DNA of 9,649 bases from Chloroflexota bacterium (GTDB lineage Bacteria; Chloroflexota; Limnocylindria; Limnocylindrales; CSP1-4): positions 1 to 9,649 of the forward strand of contig JACCYW010000137.1 of the NCBI GenBank assembly GCA_013696275.1. Reading direction: 5' to 3'. The translations under genes were made by a program, and so were the position numbers. Positions 1-6,453 of this stretch are shown in pieces; the first letter of the stretch is position 1; every line of letters starts with the position of its first letter. The notes under the pieces are model-generated. The model was not told the DNA's origin. It made no database searches and worked only from the letters and a program-made list of their open reading frames with translations.

Positions 1-831
1 CCCTTGAGGGCCTCGCAACGCGAAGTAGTCGGCCGCCTGAGGCTGTGGCGAGCCGGTCCCGAGCGTCAACCAGGCCTGCTCGCCGGCGCGCGTCCAGCTC
101 ATCATGCCGGCACCGAAGCGCCCTTCCCGGCGGCCCGTCCAGACTTCGTCACTGCCCTGACGAAGACCGGAGATGGTGGCGCTGGCGGCATGCAGGAAGT
201 CGATGGTCGCGGTCACCGAGACGTCCACCTGGGCCCCGGGGCCGATGTCCAGCGGCTCGTCGCAATGGGGTGGCTCGAGTGCCGGGTCGGTCGGTCCCCA
301 GGCCGAGCGAGGCAGTGGTCGGTCACGCAGCGCCTGCTCGTTGGCCAGCGCAGCGGTGCCGAATACGGTCCCTCCGATGAGTGCCAGGCCCACCGCCATC
401 GCGCCGACCACCCTCAAGCGCGACACCGGCGATGCTCCCGGAAGCCAGCGGCGGCAGACGCCGAGTGCGGCATAGAGGCAGGTCGTGGCGAGCGCCGCGA
501 CAGCTGCATAGGCGGTCTCGAGCGAGGGCAGCAGCGTTTGACGGCCACCGGCGGCGAGCACCTCGATGACGCCGGTCAGCAGAGGGGCGACCAGCAGCGC
601 GGACAAGATGCCCAGCCAGACCATCGCCGCGCTGATGCGCTGGTCCGGATCGAAGGGTGGCCAGATCACGGCGGCCGAGGCGATCAGCCAGGGCACGAAG
701 GAAGTCAGGCTGACGACCTGGTCGACCGGCCCGCCGGGTCGATAGCCCAATGCGATGGCCACCGCCAGGGCGCTCCACAGCCCGGCCAGCACGACGCCGA
801 CGGACCGCGCGGCAAGGTTTCCCTGTGGCAT
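1..831 (-). CDS. Polytopic membrane protein with C-terminal extracytoplasmic domain, partial (runs off the left edge)
   Basis: An open frame runs from ATG at 831 to base 1 with no stop: 277 residues, 3' end missing. An in-frame TGA nine codons upstream excludes any longer ATG/GTG/TTG start. The first ~165 residues hold about five hydrophobic segments (roughly 11-29, 41-57, 67-92, 105-125, 139-161). A hydrophilic region follows that starts near Cys190 and shows alternating strand-like stretches (such as VDVSVTATIDFL and DEVWTG), so it is probably a beta-rich domain on the outer face. No family is recognised and no function is claimed. The gene is divergent from the DUF62 gene with 52 bp between start codons. 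There is no Shine-Dalgarno sequence; TATCCT lies 9 nt before the ATG, which suggests a leaderless mRNA. The translation is typical membrane protein, so coding is likely although the product is unknown. Confidence 0.75.
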   Translation of the reverse strand, partial: MPQGNLAARSVGVVLAGLWSALAVAIALGYRPGGPVDQVVSLTSFVPWLIASAAVIWPPFDPDQRISAAMVWLGILSALLVAPLLTGVIEVLAAGGRQTLLPSLETAYAAVAALATTCLYAALGVCRRWLPGASPVSRLRVVGAMAVGLALIGGTVFGTAALANEQALRDRPLPRSAWGPTDPALEPPHCDEPLDIGPGAQVDVSVTATIDFLHAASATISGLRQGSDEVWTGRREGRFGAGMMSWTRAGEQAWLTLGTGSPQPQAADYFALRGPQG

Positions 832-840
832 GCGCGCAGG

Positions 841-846
841 AGGATA
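841..846 (-). promoter_or_regulatory. -10-like hexamer TATCCT for the left membrane protein gene
   Basis: On the minus strand TATCCT ends 9 nt before the ATG at 831, so transcription would begin at or next to the start codon. No good -35 hexamer is visible. The element faces the TACCAT hexamer of the divergent DUF62 gene; the two sites are 23 bp apart, so RNA polymerase footprints would overlap. Confidence 0.4.
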
Positions 847-869
847 GCGCAGCCGTCACCGGCCGCCCT

Positions 870-875
870 TACCAT
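870..875 (+). promoter_or_regulatory. -10-like hexamer TACCAT for the DUF62 gene, flanked by CGGCCG repeats
   Basis: TACCAT ends 8 nt before ATG 884, the spacing expected for a leaderless start with a TANNNT -10 element. The palindromic hexamer CGGCCG occurs on both sides (860-865 and 876-881), giving a symmetric CGGCCG-N10-CGGCCG arrangement that could be an operator over the -10 site. No -35 match is visible. Confidence 0.4.
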
Positions 876-883
876 CGGCCGAG

Positions 884-1960
884 ATGGCTCGCCGCTTCAC
901 CCGCCTCATCACCACGCCGGCCGCAGCCCGTTCGGCGCGCGGCCAGTACCGTCCGTTCGTGAGCCTGCTGACCGACTTCGGGTCGCGCGACCCCTCGGCC
1001 GGCATCCTTCACGGCATCGTCCTGGGCATCGCGCCCGAGGCTCTGATCGTGGACATCAGCCACGATGTCGACAAGTTCCAGATAAGCGACGGAGCTCTGC
1101 TCTTGTGGTGCGCCTTACCGTTCCTGCCCATCGGTTCGCATGTCGCGGTGGTCGATCCTGGGGTCGGGACCGAGCGCCGGGGGGTCGCGCTGGAGACGGC
1201 CAGGGGAGACCATCTGGTGGGTCCTGACAACGGCCTGTTGCTGCCCTGCGCCAGCCGGCTCGGCGGCGTCGTCCGGGCGCATGGCCTGGAGAATCCCCAG
1301 TACCGACTGCCCCAGGTGAGCTCGTCGTTCCATGGCCGTGACCTCTTCGCTCCTGCTGCGGCCCACCTGGCGCTGGGTGTCCCACTCGAATCCCTGGGTC
1401 CGCCCATCGACCCGTTCGAGCTGGTCAGCCTCGAGTGGCCGGAACCAGAGCTCGGTCCAGCCGAGCTGACGGCAAGCGTGCTCTACATCGACACCTACGG
1501 CAACGTCAAGCTTGGCGCCTTGGGCGGCGAGCTGGATGAAGCACTGGGACCCATCCAGCATGGCACTGCGCTCCAACTGCGCTCGGTCGAGCGGCCGCGG
1601 GCCCGCCCCATCGGCGTGTCGTGGGCACGGACGTTCGGCACCGTGCCGGTCGGCGAACCGCTGCTGTACGAGGATTCCTATGGCCGCCTGTGCATCGCCG
1701 TCAACCAGGGTTCAGCGGCGCAGGAGCTGAAGCTGACGGTGGGGGCACGCTTCGTCATCCGCCGACCATCAGCGCCGAGCACCAGGACGGGCCAAGCGTC
1801 AGTCACGTCGGATGTCACGCAAGCTGATGCCACGCAAGCTGATGCCACTCAAGCGGCTGCCACGCAAGCTGCTGCCACGCAAGCTGATGCCATGCAAGCG
1901 GCTGCCTCACCGGATGCCGACGCGGCGCCTGGGCCCGCACCCGGGGCTGCCCTGCGCTAG
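884..1960 (+). CDS. SAM hydrolase (S-adenosyl-L-methionine hydroxide adenosyltransferase), DUF62 family, with repeat tail
   Basis: Members of this family use water or hydroxide to split S-adenosylmethionine into adenosine and methionine; fluorinase and the chlorinase SalL are related. Family motifs appear in order: LLTDFG (28-33), the ISHDVDKFQI stretch (58-67), VVDPGVGTERR (89-99), GPDNGLL (113-119), SFHGRDLFAP (148-157) and IDTYGN (202-207). Asp91, Arg98 and His150 have the same spacing (7 and 59 residues) as the Asp-Arg-His triad I recall for the archaeal DUF62 enzyme PH0463, which favours hydrolase over halogenase. The C-terminal beta-rich domain ends near residue 295. A low-complexity tail of about 60 residues follows, including six ATQA[D/A]-type pentapeptides. 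ATG 884 is chosen because TACCAT lies 8 nt upstream; GTG 959, nearer the usual family start, lacks any signal. No signal peptide, so cytoplasmic. The gene is divergent from the left membrane protein. Confidence 0.88.
   Translation: MARRFTRLITTPAAARSARGQYRPFVSLLTDFGSRDPSAGILHGIVLGIAPEALIVDISHDVDKFQISDGALLLWCALPFLPIGSHVAVVDPGVGTERRGVALETARGDHLVGPDNGLLLPCASRLGGVVRAHGLENPQYRLPQVSSSFHGRDLFAPAAAHLALGVPLESLGPPIDPFELVSLEWPEPELGPAELTASVLYIDTYGNVKLGALGGELDEALGPIQHGTALQLRSVERPRARPIGVSWARTFGTVPVGEPLLYEDSYGRLCIAVNQGSAAQELKLTVGARFVIRRPSAPSTRTGQASVTSDVTQADATQADATQAAATQAAATQADAMQAAASPDADAAPGPAPGAALR
1811..1900 (+). repeat. Six tandem 15-bp repeats inside the 3' end of the DUF62 gene
   Basis: Six imperfect units of GATGCCACGCAAGCT lie head to tail at 1811, 1826, 1841, 1856, 1871 and 1886, and a degenerate seventh begins at 1901. 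Each unit encodes five residues of the form D/A-A/V-T/M-Q-A. Unit length is a multiple of three, so copy number can change without a frameshift. Confidence 0.9.
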
Positions 1961-2329
1961 TCCGGCAAAGCGTGCGGAAGCGGTCGATCCTCGCCTATGC
2001 CCAGGTGGACTGATAAGCGGAGCCCACCGGCCGATCCTCGCCTATGCCCGGGTGGACTGATAAGCGGAGCCCACCGGCCGATCTCCGCCTCTAAGCCCCC
2101 TTAGGCCACCGCGCTACGCTCAGGAAGTGTCCCGGCCTGCGCGTGCCATCTCCGATCCGTTCTATATCAGTCCAGGGAAGCATGGACGAGGATCGCCAGC
2201 ATGGGTGGCGCCATCCAGCAGTGGCGTAGCGCTACCTCATCGGTCACCAGAGGTTGCCACCACGTCCCCGCGAGACGGCCGCACGACCCTTATGGTGGTG
2301 TCAAGTCCATGACATCGGTTCGACAGTGC
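1961..2329. other. 369-bp gap between convergent genes
   Basis: This gap separates the stops of the DUF62 gene and the GGDEF gene. It holds the 47-bp tandem repeats (1985-2078), the short hairpin CTAAG-CCCC-CTTAG at 2091-2104, and a 10-bp palindrome GTAGCGCTAC at 2226-2235. A 61-codon frame begins with GTG 2127, 6 nt after TACGCT (2115-2120), but its translation does not look like a protein. No tRNA or convincing gene was seen from 2105 to 2329. Confidence 0.6.
1985..2078. repeat. Two tandem 47-bp repeats with internal inverted repeats
   Basis: Copy 1 (1985-2031) and copy 2 (2032-2078) differ at one base (A2003 against G2050). A 12-bp partial third copy with two mismatches follows at 2079-2090. 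Each unit carries GGTGGaCT and AGcCCACC around a 9-nt loop (arms 2004-2011 / 2021-2028 and 2051-2058 / 2068-2075), a stem with one mismatch. Between two convergent stops these could act as a bidirectional terminator, but no T-run follows either stem. Confidence 0.85.
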
Positions 2330-5254
2330 CTAATAGGAGGTGACCGCCGCGCCGGCGGCGCCCGGAACGACGGTCAGCGCCAGGGGCGTCCCGTCATGCG
2401 AGCCGGCTGCCTGGGCAGCTGTCGCGACACGATCGCCGCCCAGCCGTTTGGCCTGGTAGCACGCTCGATCAGCGGCCATGACCAGTTCGCGCCCATCGTC
2501 GGCATCGAGGGGGAAGGTAGCCACGCCGACCGAGCAGGTGACGCCCGACCGCCGCCGCCCCGCGATGGTCACCTCGCGCACGGCGCTGGCCAGCTTCGCC
2601 CCGACGGCTGTGGCACCAGCGACGTCTGCTCCAGGCAGGATGAGCGTGAACTCATCGCCGCCGTAACGGAAGACCTCATCTGCGTCGCGGCCAGACGACT
2701 TCATGGCCTGGGCGATAGCGGTCAGCAGTCGGCTGCCCGCGTCGTGGCCACGCCGGTCGTTGAAGGACTTGAAATCGTCCAGGTCTATGAGCAACAGGCT
2801 GAACGCCGTGCCACGGGCGACGGCCAGGGCAAGGTGCTCGGCGAAGGCGCCGTGATTCTTGAGCCCTGTCAGCGCGTCGGTCTGAGCCCGGAGTTCGACG
2901 GCCTGATGCGCCAAGGCGTTCTGGAGCGCGATGGAGACGTGGCCGGAGAAGAGTTTCAGCAACTCGAACTCCTCTACGTCGAAGCTGGCCTCTGACCCCA
3001 GCCGCTCCAGGGACATGATGCCGATGACCCGGTCGCGCGCGCGCAACGGCGTGATGATGCTGGCTCCGGGCGGGTCATCCTCTCCGAACCGGGCACCGCG
3101 AGCGCCCGCCATCCGATCCTGTACGAGCCGCGCCTCGCCGTTGCGAGCCACCCATCCACTGATGCCCTGGTCGTCAGCGATGGTGTGCGCCATGTATGAC
3201 TGGCTATCCACGCCGCGGGCGAAGATCGGACGCAGCACGTGTTCCCCCGCGTCATAGATACCGATGGCCAGATTGTCCACTTTCACCAGCGCGCCGACGC
3301 GATCGGCGATGTTCTCCATCACCAGGCGCGGATCGAGGGTCGACAGGATCGACTCCGTCATGCGCATCAGTTCGCGCTGGCTGCGCAACTGGCGGGCCAG
3401 ACGCTCGGACTGCGCTTTGAGCCGTTCCGTCGCGTCGGCATTGGTCATCGCCTGTGCCGCCAGCGAGGCATAGATGCCCAGCAGTCGAAGGGCGCCCGGA
3501 CCGGCGAACTGGTCGATGCCAAGCTTGGATAGGACGATCACGCCGATGATGCGGTCTTCATGGAGCATCGGTGCCAGCAGCATCGACTCAGGCAGATCGT
3601 CGTCAGTGCCCGGGATGGTCTGCGAGCGTGGATCGCTGGCGGCGTCAGGTAGGTACTGGGCCTCACCATGCTCGGCCACCCAGCCGGTTATGCCTTCGCC
3701 GACCTGCACTTCCAACTGGCCGGCATCCTCATCGGTGTACTCACCGATGTGTCCCCGCCACGCGACCGGGACGCAGTCATGGCCGTCGATGCGGTAGACG
3801 CGCACGTTGTGGTAGTCGATGAGCTGGTTCAGCTCGCTGGCGATGGCTTCACCGATCTCGCGCACACTGGAAAGGCGGCCGAGCCGGGCGCCCAGTTGCT
3901 GGATCGACTGGAGCTGCGCCGCCCAAGTCGCCATCTGTTCGTAGTTCGCGTCGTTCCGGACGGCCACACCGCCCTGCGCCCCGAGGGCCTCCAGGATCTG
4001 CAGGTCGTCCTGCTCCCAGGCGTGACGAGTGTCGTGATAGACGCAGAAGATGCCCAGCACCTGGCCCTCGGCGACGAGCGGCACGATGGCCACCGAATCG
4101 AAGCCCTCCGCCAGCACCGCCTCACGCACTCCCGTCCCGCGCGCGATATCGGCGTAGCCGGTAGCCCAGACCGCTCGTCCGGTGTCGATGGCCTCGGCAC
4201 TCAGCGACGGCCGTGGGACCTTCACAACGGCCTGTATGAACCGGTCGGAGAGCTGGCGTGAATAGCGGCACTCGAAGGTCTCGTCGGGTCGCACCAGGAA
4301 GACGCCCGCCCGGTCACCGCCGAAGAGGGTCATGGCATGATCGACCAGGCCGGCCATGACCTCAGGCAGATCGAGCCGCGCCGAGAGCTCGGTCGTCACT
4401 CGCGCCAGCGCCTGAGCCTGGGTGCGCCTTTCCTGCAGCTTCTCCCGCAGGCGTGACCAGCCCATCGTCAGCGCCAGCTGGTTTCCCACGGCGAAGAGCA
4501 TGTCCAGGTCCTGGGGGGCGAGCGGCCGGGTGGCCGGACTCTCCACCACGAGGCAGCCCCAGGCACGTTCAGGGCTGCGAATGGGCACGAAGACATCCGT
4601 CGCGCCGGTCATCGCAAGCGGCCGCCGGCCAGCGATGGCGCCTGAACCCTTTGGCCGCGACCGCGGAGCCGCGATCGGCCGGCCATCGCGCAGGCAGACC
4701 TCGGCCAGTCGCTGGTCCAGCTTGAAGGCCTTCTCGCGTCGCCGGGTGGGCCCGTCGACCACCCGCATCGTCTGCCCGTGAGGCGTGCGCTCCGAGATGG
4801 CCACGATGTCGAATCCGCCGCCGAGGCGCAGGGCATTGGCGATCTTCGCCAAGGCCACATCACGGTCGGCGGTAGAGGTCGCGATGCCGGCCGACTCCAC
4901 GAGCAGGCTGAGGCGCGCGGCATCAGCGGCAGGCTCGATGGAAGTGGCTGGCGCAGGTGCCGGGAACGGGGTCGGCGAGCGAGGCATGCTGCCCGCGACC
5001 ACGGACGGATGGACCTCCGCATCCTCGCCGGCGGCTGCCGAGCGCAGGAAGCCGTGCAGGTCAGCCGCGCGGTAGCGGCGGTCACCGCGAGCGTTGATGC
5101 GCAGGCAGCGCAGACGGCCCTGATCGGTCCAGGTCCGGACCGTGTTGGGATGGACCCCGAGCACCCGTGCGGCGCTCTTGACCGAAAGGACGGCGGCATC
5201 GACGGGTTCGATGGGGATCTCCTGGCTCGATCCGATGATTTCCTGGGTGCCCAC
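2330..5254 (-). CDS. Diguanylate cyclase with N-terminal DNA-binding HTH, four GAF domains and C-terminal GGDEF
   Basis: The 974-residue soluble protein would make cyclic di-GMP from two GTP. In order: an excisionase/MerR-type helix-turn-helix (about 22-72, including GVHPNTVRTWTDQGRLRCLR and a DRRYR wing); an Ala/Pro-rich linker (73-112); four GAF-like sensor domains (about 113-268, 283-438, 446-605, 630-783) joined by coiled-coil-like helices such as 268-285 and 605-630; then GGDEF (788-948). The active-site motif GGDEF is intact at 865-869, and the product-inhibition site RxxD (R856-D859) sits exactly five residues before it. No EAL/HD-GYP domain, signal peptide or membrane segment. The start is GTG: an in-frame TAG two codons upstream prevents extension, and there is no clear Shine-Dalgarno sequence. 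The upstream gene on the same strand ends 48 bp away, so cotranscription is possible. The ligands of the GAF domains cannot be read from sequence. Confidence 0.92.
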   Translation of the reverse strand: MGTQEIIGSSQEIPIEPVDAAVLSVKSAARVLGVHPNTVRTWTDQGRLRCLRINARGDRRYRAADLHGFLRSAAAGEDAEVHPSVVAGSMPRSPTPFPAPAPATSIEPAADAARLSLLVESAGIATSTADRDVALAKIANALRLGGGFDIVAISERTPHGQTMRVVDGPTRRREKAFKLDQRLAEVCLRDGRPIAAPRSRPKGSGAIAGRRPLAMTGATDVFVPIRSPERAWGCLVVESPATRPLAPQDLDMLFAVGNQLALTMGWSRLREKLQERRTQAQALARVTTELSARLDLPEVMAGLVDHAMTLFGGDRAGVFLVRPDETFECRYSRQLSDRFIQAVVKVPRPSLSAEAIDTGRAVWATGYADIARGTGVREAVLAEGFDSVAIVPLVAEGQVLGIFCVYHDTRHAWEQDDLQILEALGAQGGVAVRNDANYEQMATWAAQLQSIQQLGARLGRLSSVREIGEAIASELNQLIDYHNVRVYRIDGHDCVPVAWRGHIGEYTDEDAGQLEVQVGEGITGWVAEHGEAQYLPDAASDPRSQTIPGTDDDLPESMLLAPMLHEDRIIGVIVLSKLGIDQFAGPGALRLLGIYASLAAQAMTNADATERLKAQSERLARQLRSQRELMRMTESILSTLDPRLVMENIADRVGALVKVDNLAIGIYDAGEHVLRPIFARGVDSQSYMAHTIADDQGISGWVARNGEARLVQDRMAGARGARFGEDDPPGASIITPLRARDRVIGIMSLERLGSEASFDVEEFELLKLFSGHVSIALQNALAHQAVELRAQTDALTGLKNHGAFAEHLALAVARGTAFSLLLIDLDDFKSFNDRRGHDAGSRLLTAIAQAMKSSGRDADEVFRYGGDEFTLILPGADVAGATAVGAKLASAVREVTIAGRRRSGVTCSVGVATFPLDADDGRELVMAADRACYQAKRLGGDRVATAAQAAGSHDGTPLALTVVPGAAGAAVTSY

Positions 5255-5302
5255 ACCCTATGGCCGCTTAACACCTCTTGCCATAGGCCGGAAGTACCAG
5301 GC

Positions 5303-5557
5303 TCAGCGGTGGTGGCGCATGAGCCGTGTCGCCACGAGCGTCGTCGCGGCCGCCACCAGCCCCAGACCGAGCACTGCCAACGCCACGATGAGTGGTGAGA
5401 CGCTGAGCACCCCGAGGCCTGGTCCTTCGCCCTCGCTGCGCGGATCGCCCACCTCCAGGACCGACGGCTCGGGCGTCGCGCCCAGGGCGGCGCCGGCCAG
5501 GAAGAGGCTGAGCAGAAGCAGGCTGATCGAGGCGACGAGCAGACTGCGCGACTTCAC
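5303..5557 (-). CDS. Small two-helix membrane protein coupled to the GIDE gene
   Basis: This 84-residue protein begins with GTG at 5557, whose last two bases form part of the TGA stop of the GIDE-domain gene (GTGA overlap), a typical sign of translational coupling. A longer ATG start at 5611 exists but would add 18 residues lying inside the upstream gene. Residues about 4-26 are a strongly hydrophobic signal or anchor segment ending ALGA, a plausible signal peptidase site. Residues 27-50 are rich in Pro, Gly and Glu. Residues about 51-77 form a second helix, followed by basic RLMRHHR. If cleaved it would be a type I single-pass protein with a tiny outer segment and a basic cytoplasmic end. 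No family is recognised. It may be a subunit or partner of the GIDE protein (inference from overlap and shared membrane location). Confidence 0.72.
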   Translation of the reverse strand: MKSRSLLVASISLLLLSLFLAGAALGATPEPSVLEVGDPRSEGEGPGLGVLSVSPLIVALAVLGLGLVAAATTLVATRLMRHHR

Positions 5558-6294
5558 CGGCCGGCGAGCGTGGCGACCGTAGCCGTCACTGCCAAGGCCG
5601 ATGCAGCGCACAGCAGGATGGTGGCCACCCGCACGCTGCGGCGACGGTCCCCCGCGAGGAGCCGCATCGCGGCGTCGGATGCCACCGTCGAGAGGATGAG
5701 TGGCCGGCCGAGGCCGGAGGTGAAGCAGGCTCCGGCGCCGTCCTGGACGATCAGACCGGCCACCGTGGCGTGTTCTACGGCGGAGACCTGATCGAGCCGC
5801 ATGCGCACCACCACATCATCACCGTCATGATCGCCCAGCAGTCCCCGCGGCTCGGCCGGCAGATCCCTGGCCAGCCCGACCGACTCTCGCGGGATGACCA
5901 CCAATCCGTCGCCCAGAGCATCGCTGTCAACAGCGACGAAGTGGCTCCGGTCCTCCAGGCCGAAGGGCACGGCGTGGCGCACCTCGTCCACCAGCCGCCA
6001 CCGCGAGCGTGTGTCGGCCGCTTCGATGCGCCGCCGGCGGAACACCAGCGGGCGCTCGTTCTCGTCCGGGAACTCTTCCTTGCTCGATACGCGACCGACG
6101 GCCTTGACGTAATGGGCGCTGCCGCTTCGCGCCAGCGCGATGGCCTCGGCCAACGTGACCTGAGGAGCAGCCGCCAGCAGGCGGGCGATGCGGTACCTGG
6201 GACCGATGCGCACCAGCAACCCGAAGGCGACGATGGCGCACAGGAGTGCCCCGGCGGCTGAGATGGCGCCGATCAACGGGCCACCTCGCGGCAT
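5554..6294 (-). CDS. GIDE-domain membrane protein (E3 ligase-associated GIDE/MUL1-like, without RING)
   Basis: This 246-residue protein has one N-terminal helix (about 6-29) and one C-terminal helix (about 221-243) around a soluble region, the TM-GIDE-TM order of the eukaryotic mitochondrial protein MUL1/GIDE but with no RING finger. GIDE-like features are the VKAVGRVSS strand (63-71), PLVFRRRRIE (82-91), the conserved-looking WRLVDE (99-104), VPFGLED (109-115), a VAVDSD strand (120-125) and a late VVVRMRLDQVSAVEHATVAG stretch (161-180). The biochemical role of bacterial GIDE proteins is not established, and none is claimed. The start ATG 6294 has no Shine-Dalgarno sequence and adjoins a 12-bp tandem repeat. 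The stop overlaps the start of the 84-residue membrane protein gene, and the GGDEF gene follows 48 bp later. The family call rests on recognising the motif pattern; an unknown membrane protein is the alternative. Confidence 0.72.
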   Translation of the reverse strand: MPRGGPLIGAISAAGALLCAIVAFGLLVRIGPRYRIARLLAAAPQVTLAEAIALARSGSAHYVKAVGRVSSKEEFPDENERPLVFRRRRIEAADTRSRWRLVDEVRHAVPFGLEDRSHFVAVDSDALGDGLVVIPRESVGLARDLPAEPRGLLGDHDGDDVVVRMRLDQVSAVEHATVAGLIVQDGAGACFTSGLGRPLILSTVASDAAMRLLAGDRRRSVRVATILLCAASALAVTATVATLAGR

Positions 6295-6295
6295 C

Positions 6296-6319
6296 GGCCG
6301 ATGGACCGGCCGATGGACC
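6296..6319. repeat. Two tandem 12-bp repeats next to the GIDE start codon
   Basis: GGCCGATGGACC occurs twice head to tail (6296-6307, 6308-6319). On the minus strand this reads GGTCCATCGGCC twice, one base before the ATG at 6294. The included 10-mer CCATCGGCCG also lies just before the DUF62 start (872-881). It may be a binding site for a shared regulator. Confidence 0.7.
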
Positions 6320-6337
6320 GCTCGTCACGCCCAAGGA

Positions 6338-6418
6338 GCAGCCCGGAGGGACCCTCGCGACACGTGGGCGTCGATGTGATCTCTGCCGCTAGTGTCGTTG
6401 CTGGCCTCTCCGGGCTGC
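6338..6418. other. Nested inverted repeats, candidate structured RNA or long hairpin
   Basis: GCAGCCCGGAG (6338-6348) and CTCCGGGCTGC (6408-6418) are a perfect 11-bp inverted repeat. Inside it CGACAC (6358-6363) and GTGTCG (6392-6397) pair perfectly as well, leaving a near-symmetric internal loop of 9 and 10 nt and a 28-nt apical loop. The two nested stems lie in a noncoding gap upstream of the GIDE gene and could be part of its leader or a separate RNA. No match to a known RNA family is recognised. Confidence 0.5.
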
Positions 6419-6453
6419 CCTCAAGGGTCGGTCGTTCGACCGTCGAAGTCAAC

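Noticed and set aside
323..859. 178-codon minus-strand frame at the left end
   Set aside because: It overlaps the better membrane protein frame (831 to 1) on the same strand; its translation is Arg-rich and shows no coherent hydrophobic segments.
4..1227. 407-codon open frame on the plus strand
   Set aside because: It lies opposite the membrane protein gene and overlaps the DUF62 gene. Its translation is Arg/Gly/His-rich without any domain, typical of GC-rich antisense frames.
2182..2229. 15-residue frame starting MDEDRQHG after a weak GGGAAG
   Set aside because: Too short to judge and without any supporting context.
2127..2312. 61-codon frame with GTG 6 nt after TACGCT
   Set aside because: The start spacing is tempting, but the translation has no domain, helix or signal pattern; it is kept only as a note on the gap.
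2310..2330. GGTTCGA resembling a tRNA T-loop
   Set aside because: The flanking bases do not form a T-stem and no acceptor or anticodon arm is present.
2201..4261. Long plus-strand frames opposite the GGDEF gene (such as 2201-2995 and 3668-4261)
   Set aside because: They are antisense to a gene with clear domains and show no family motifs.
5558..5611. 18-residue extension of the 84-residue membrane protein
   Set aside because: It lies within the end of the GIDE gene, is basic and polar ahead of the signal segment, and the GTGA overlap supports GTG 5557.
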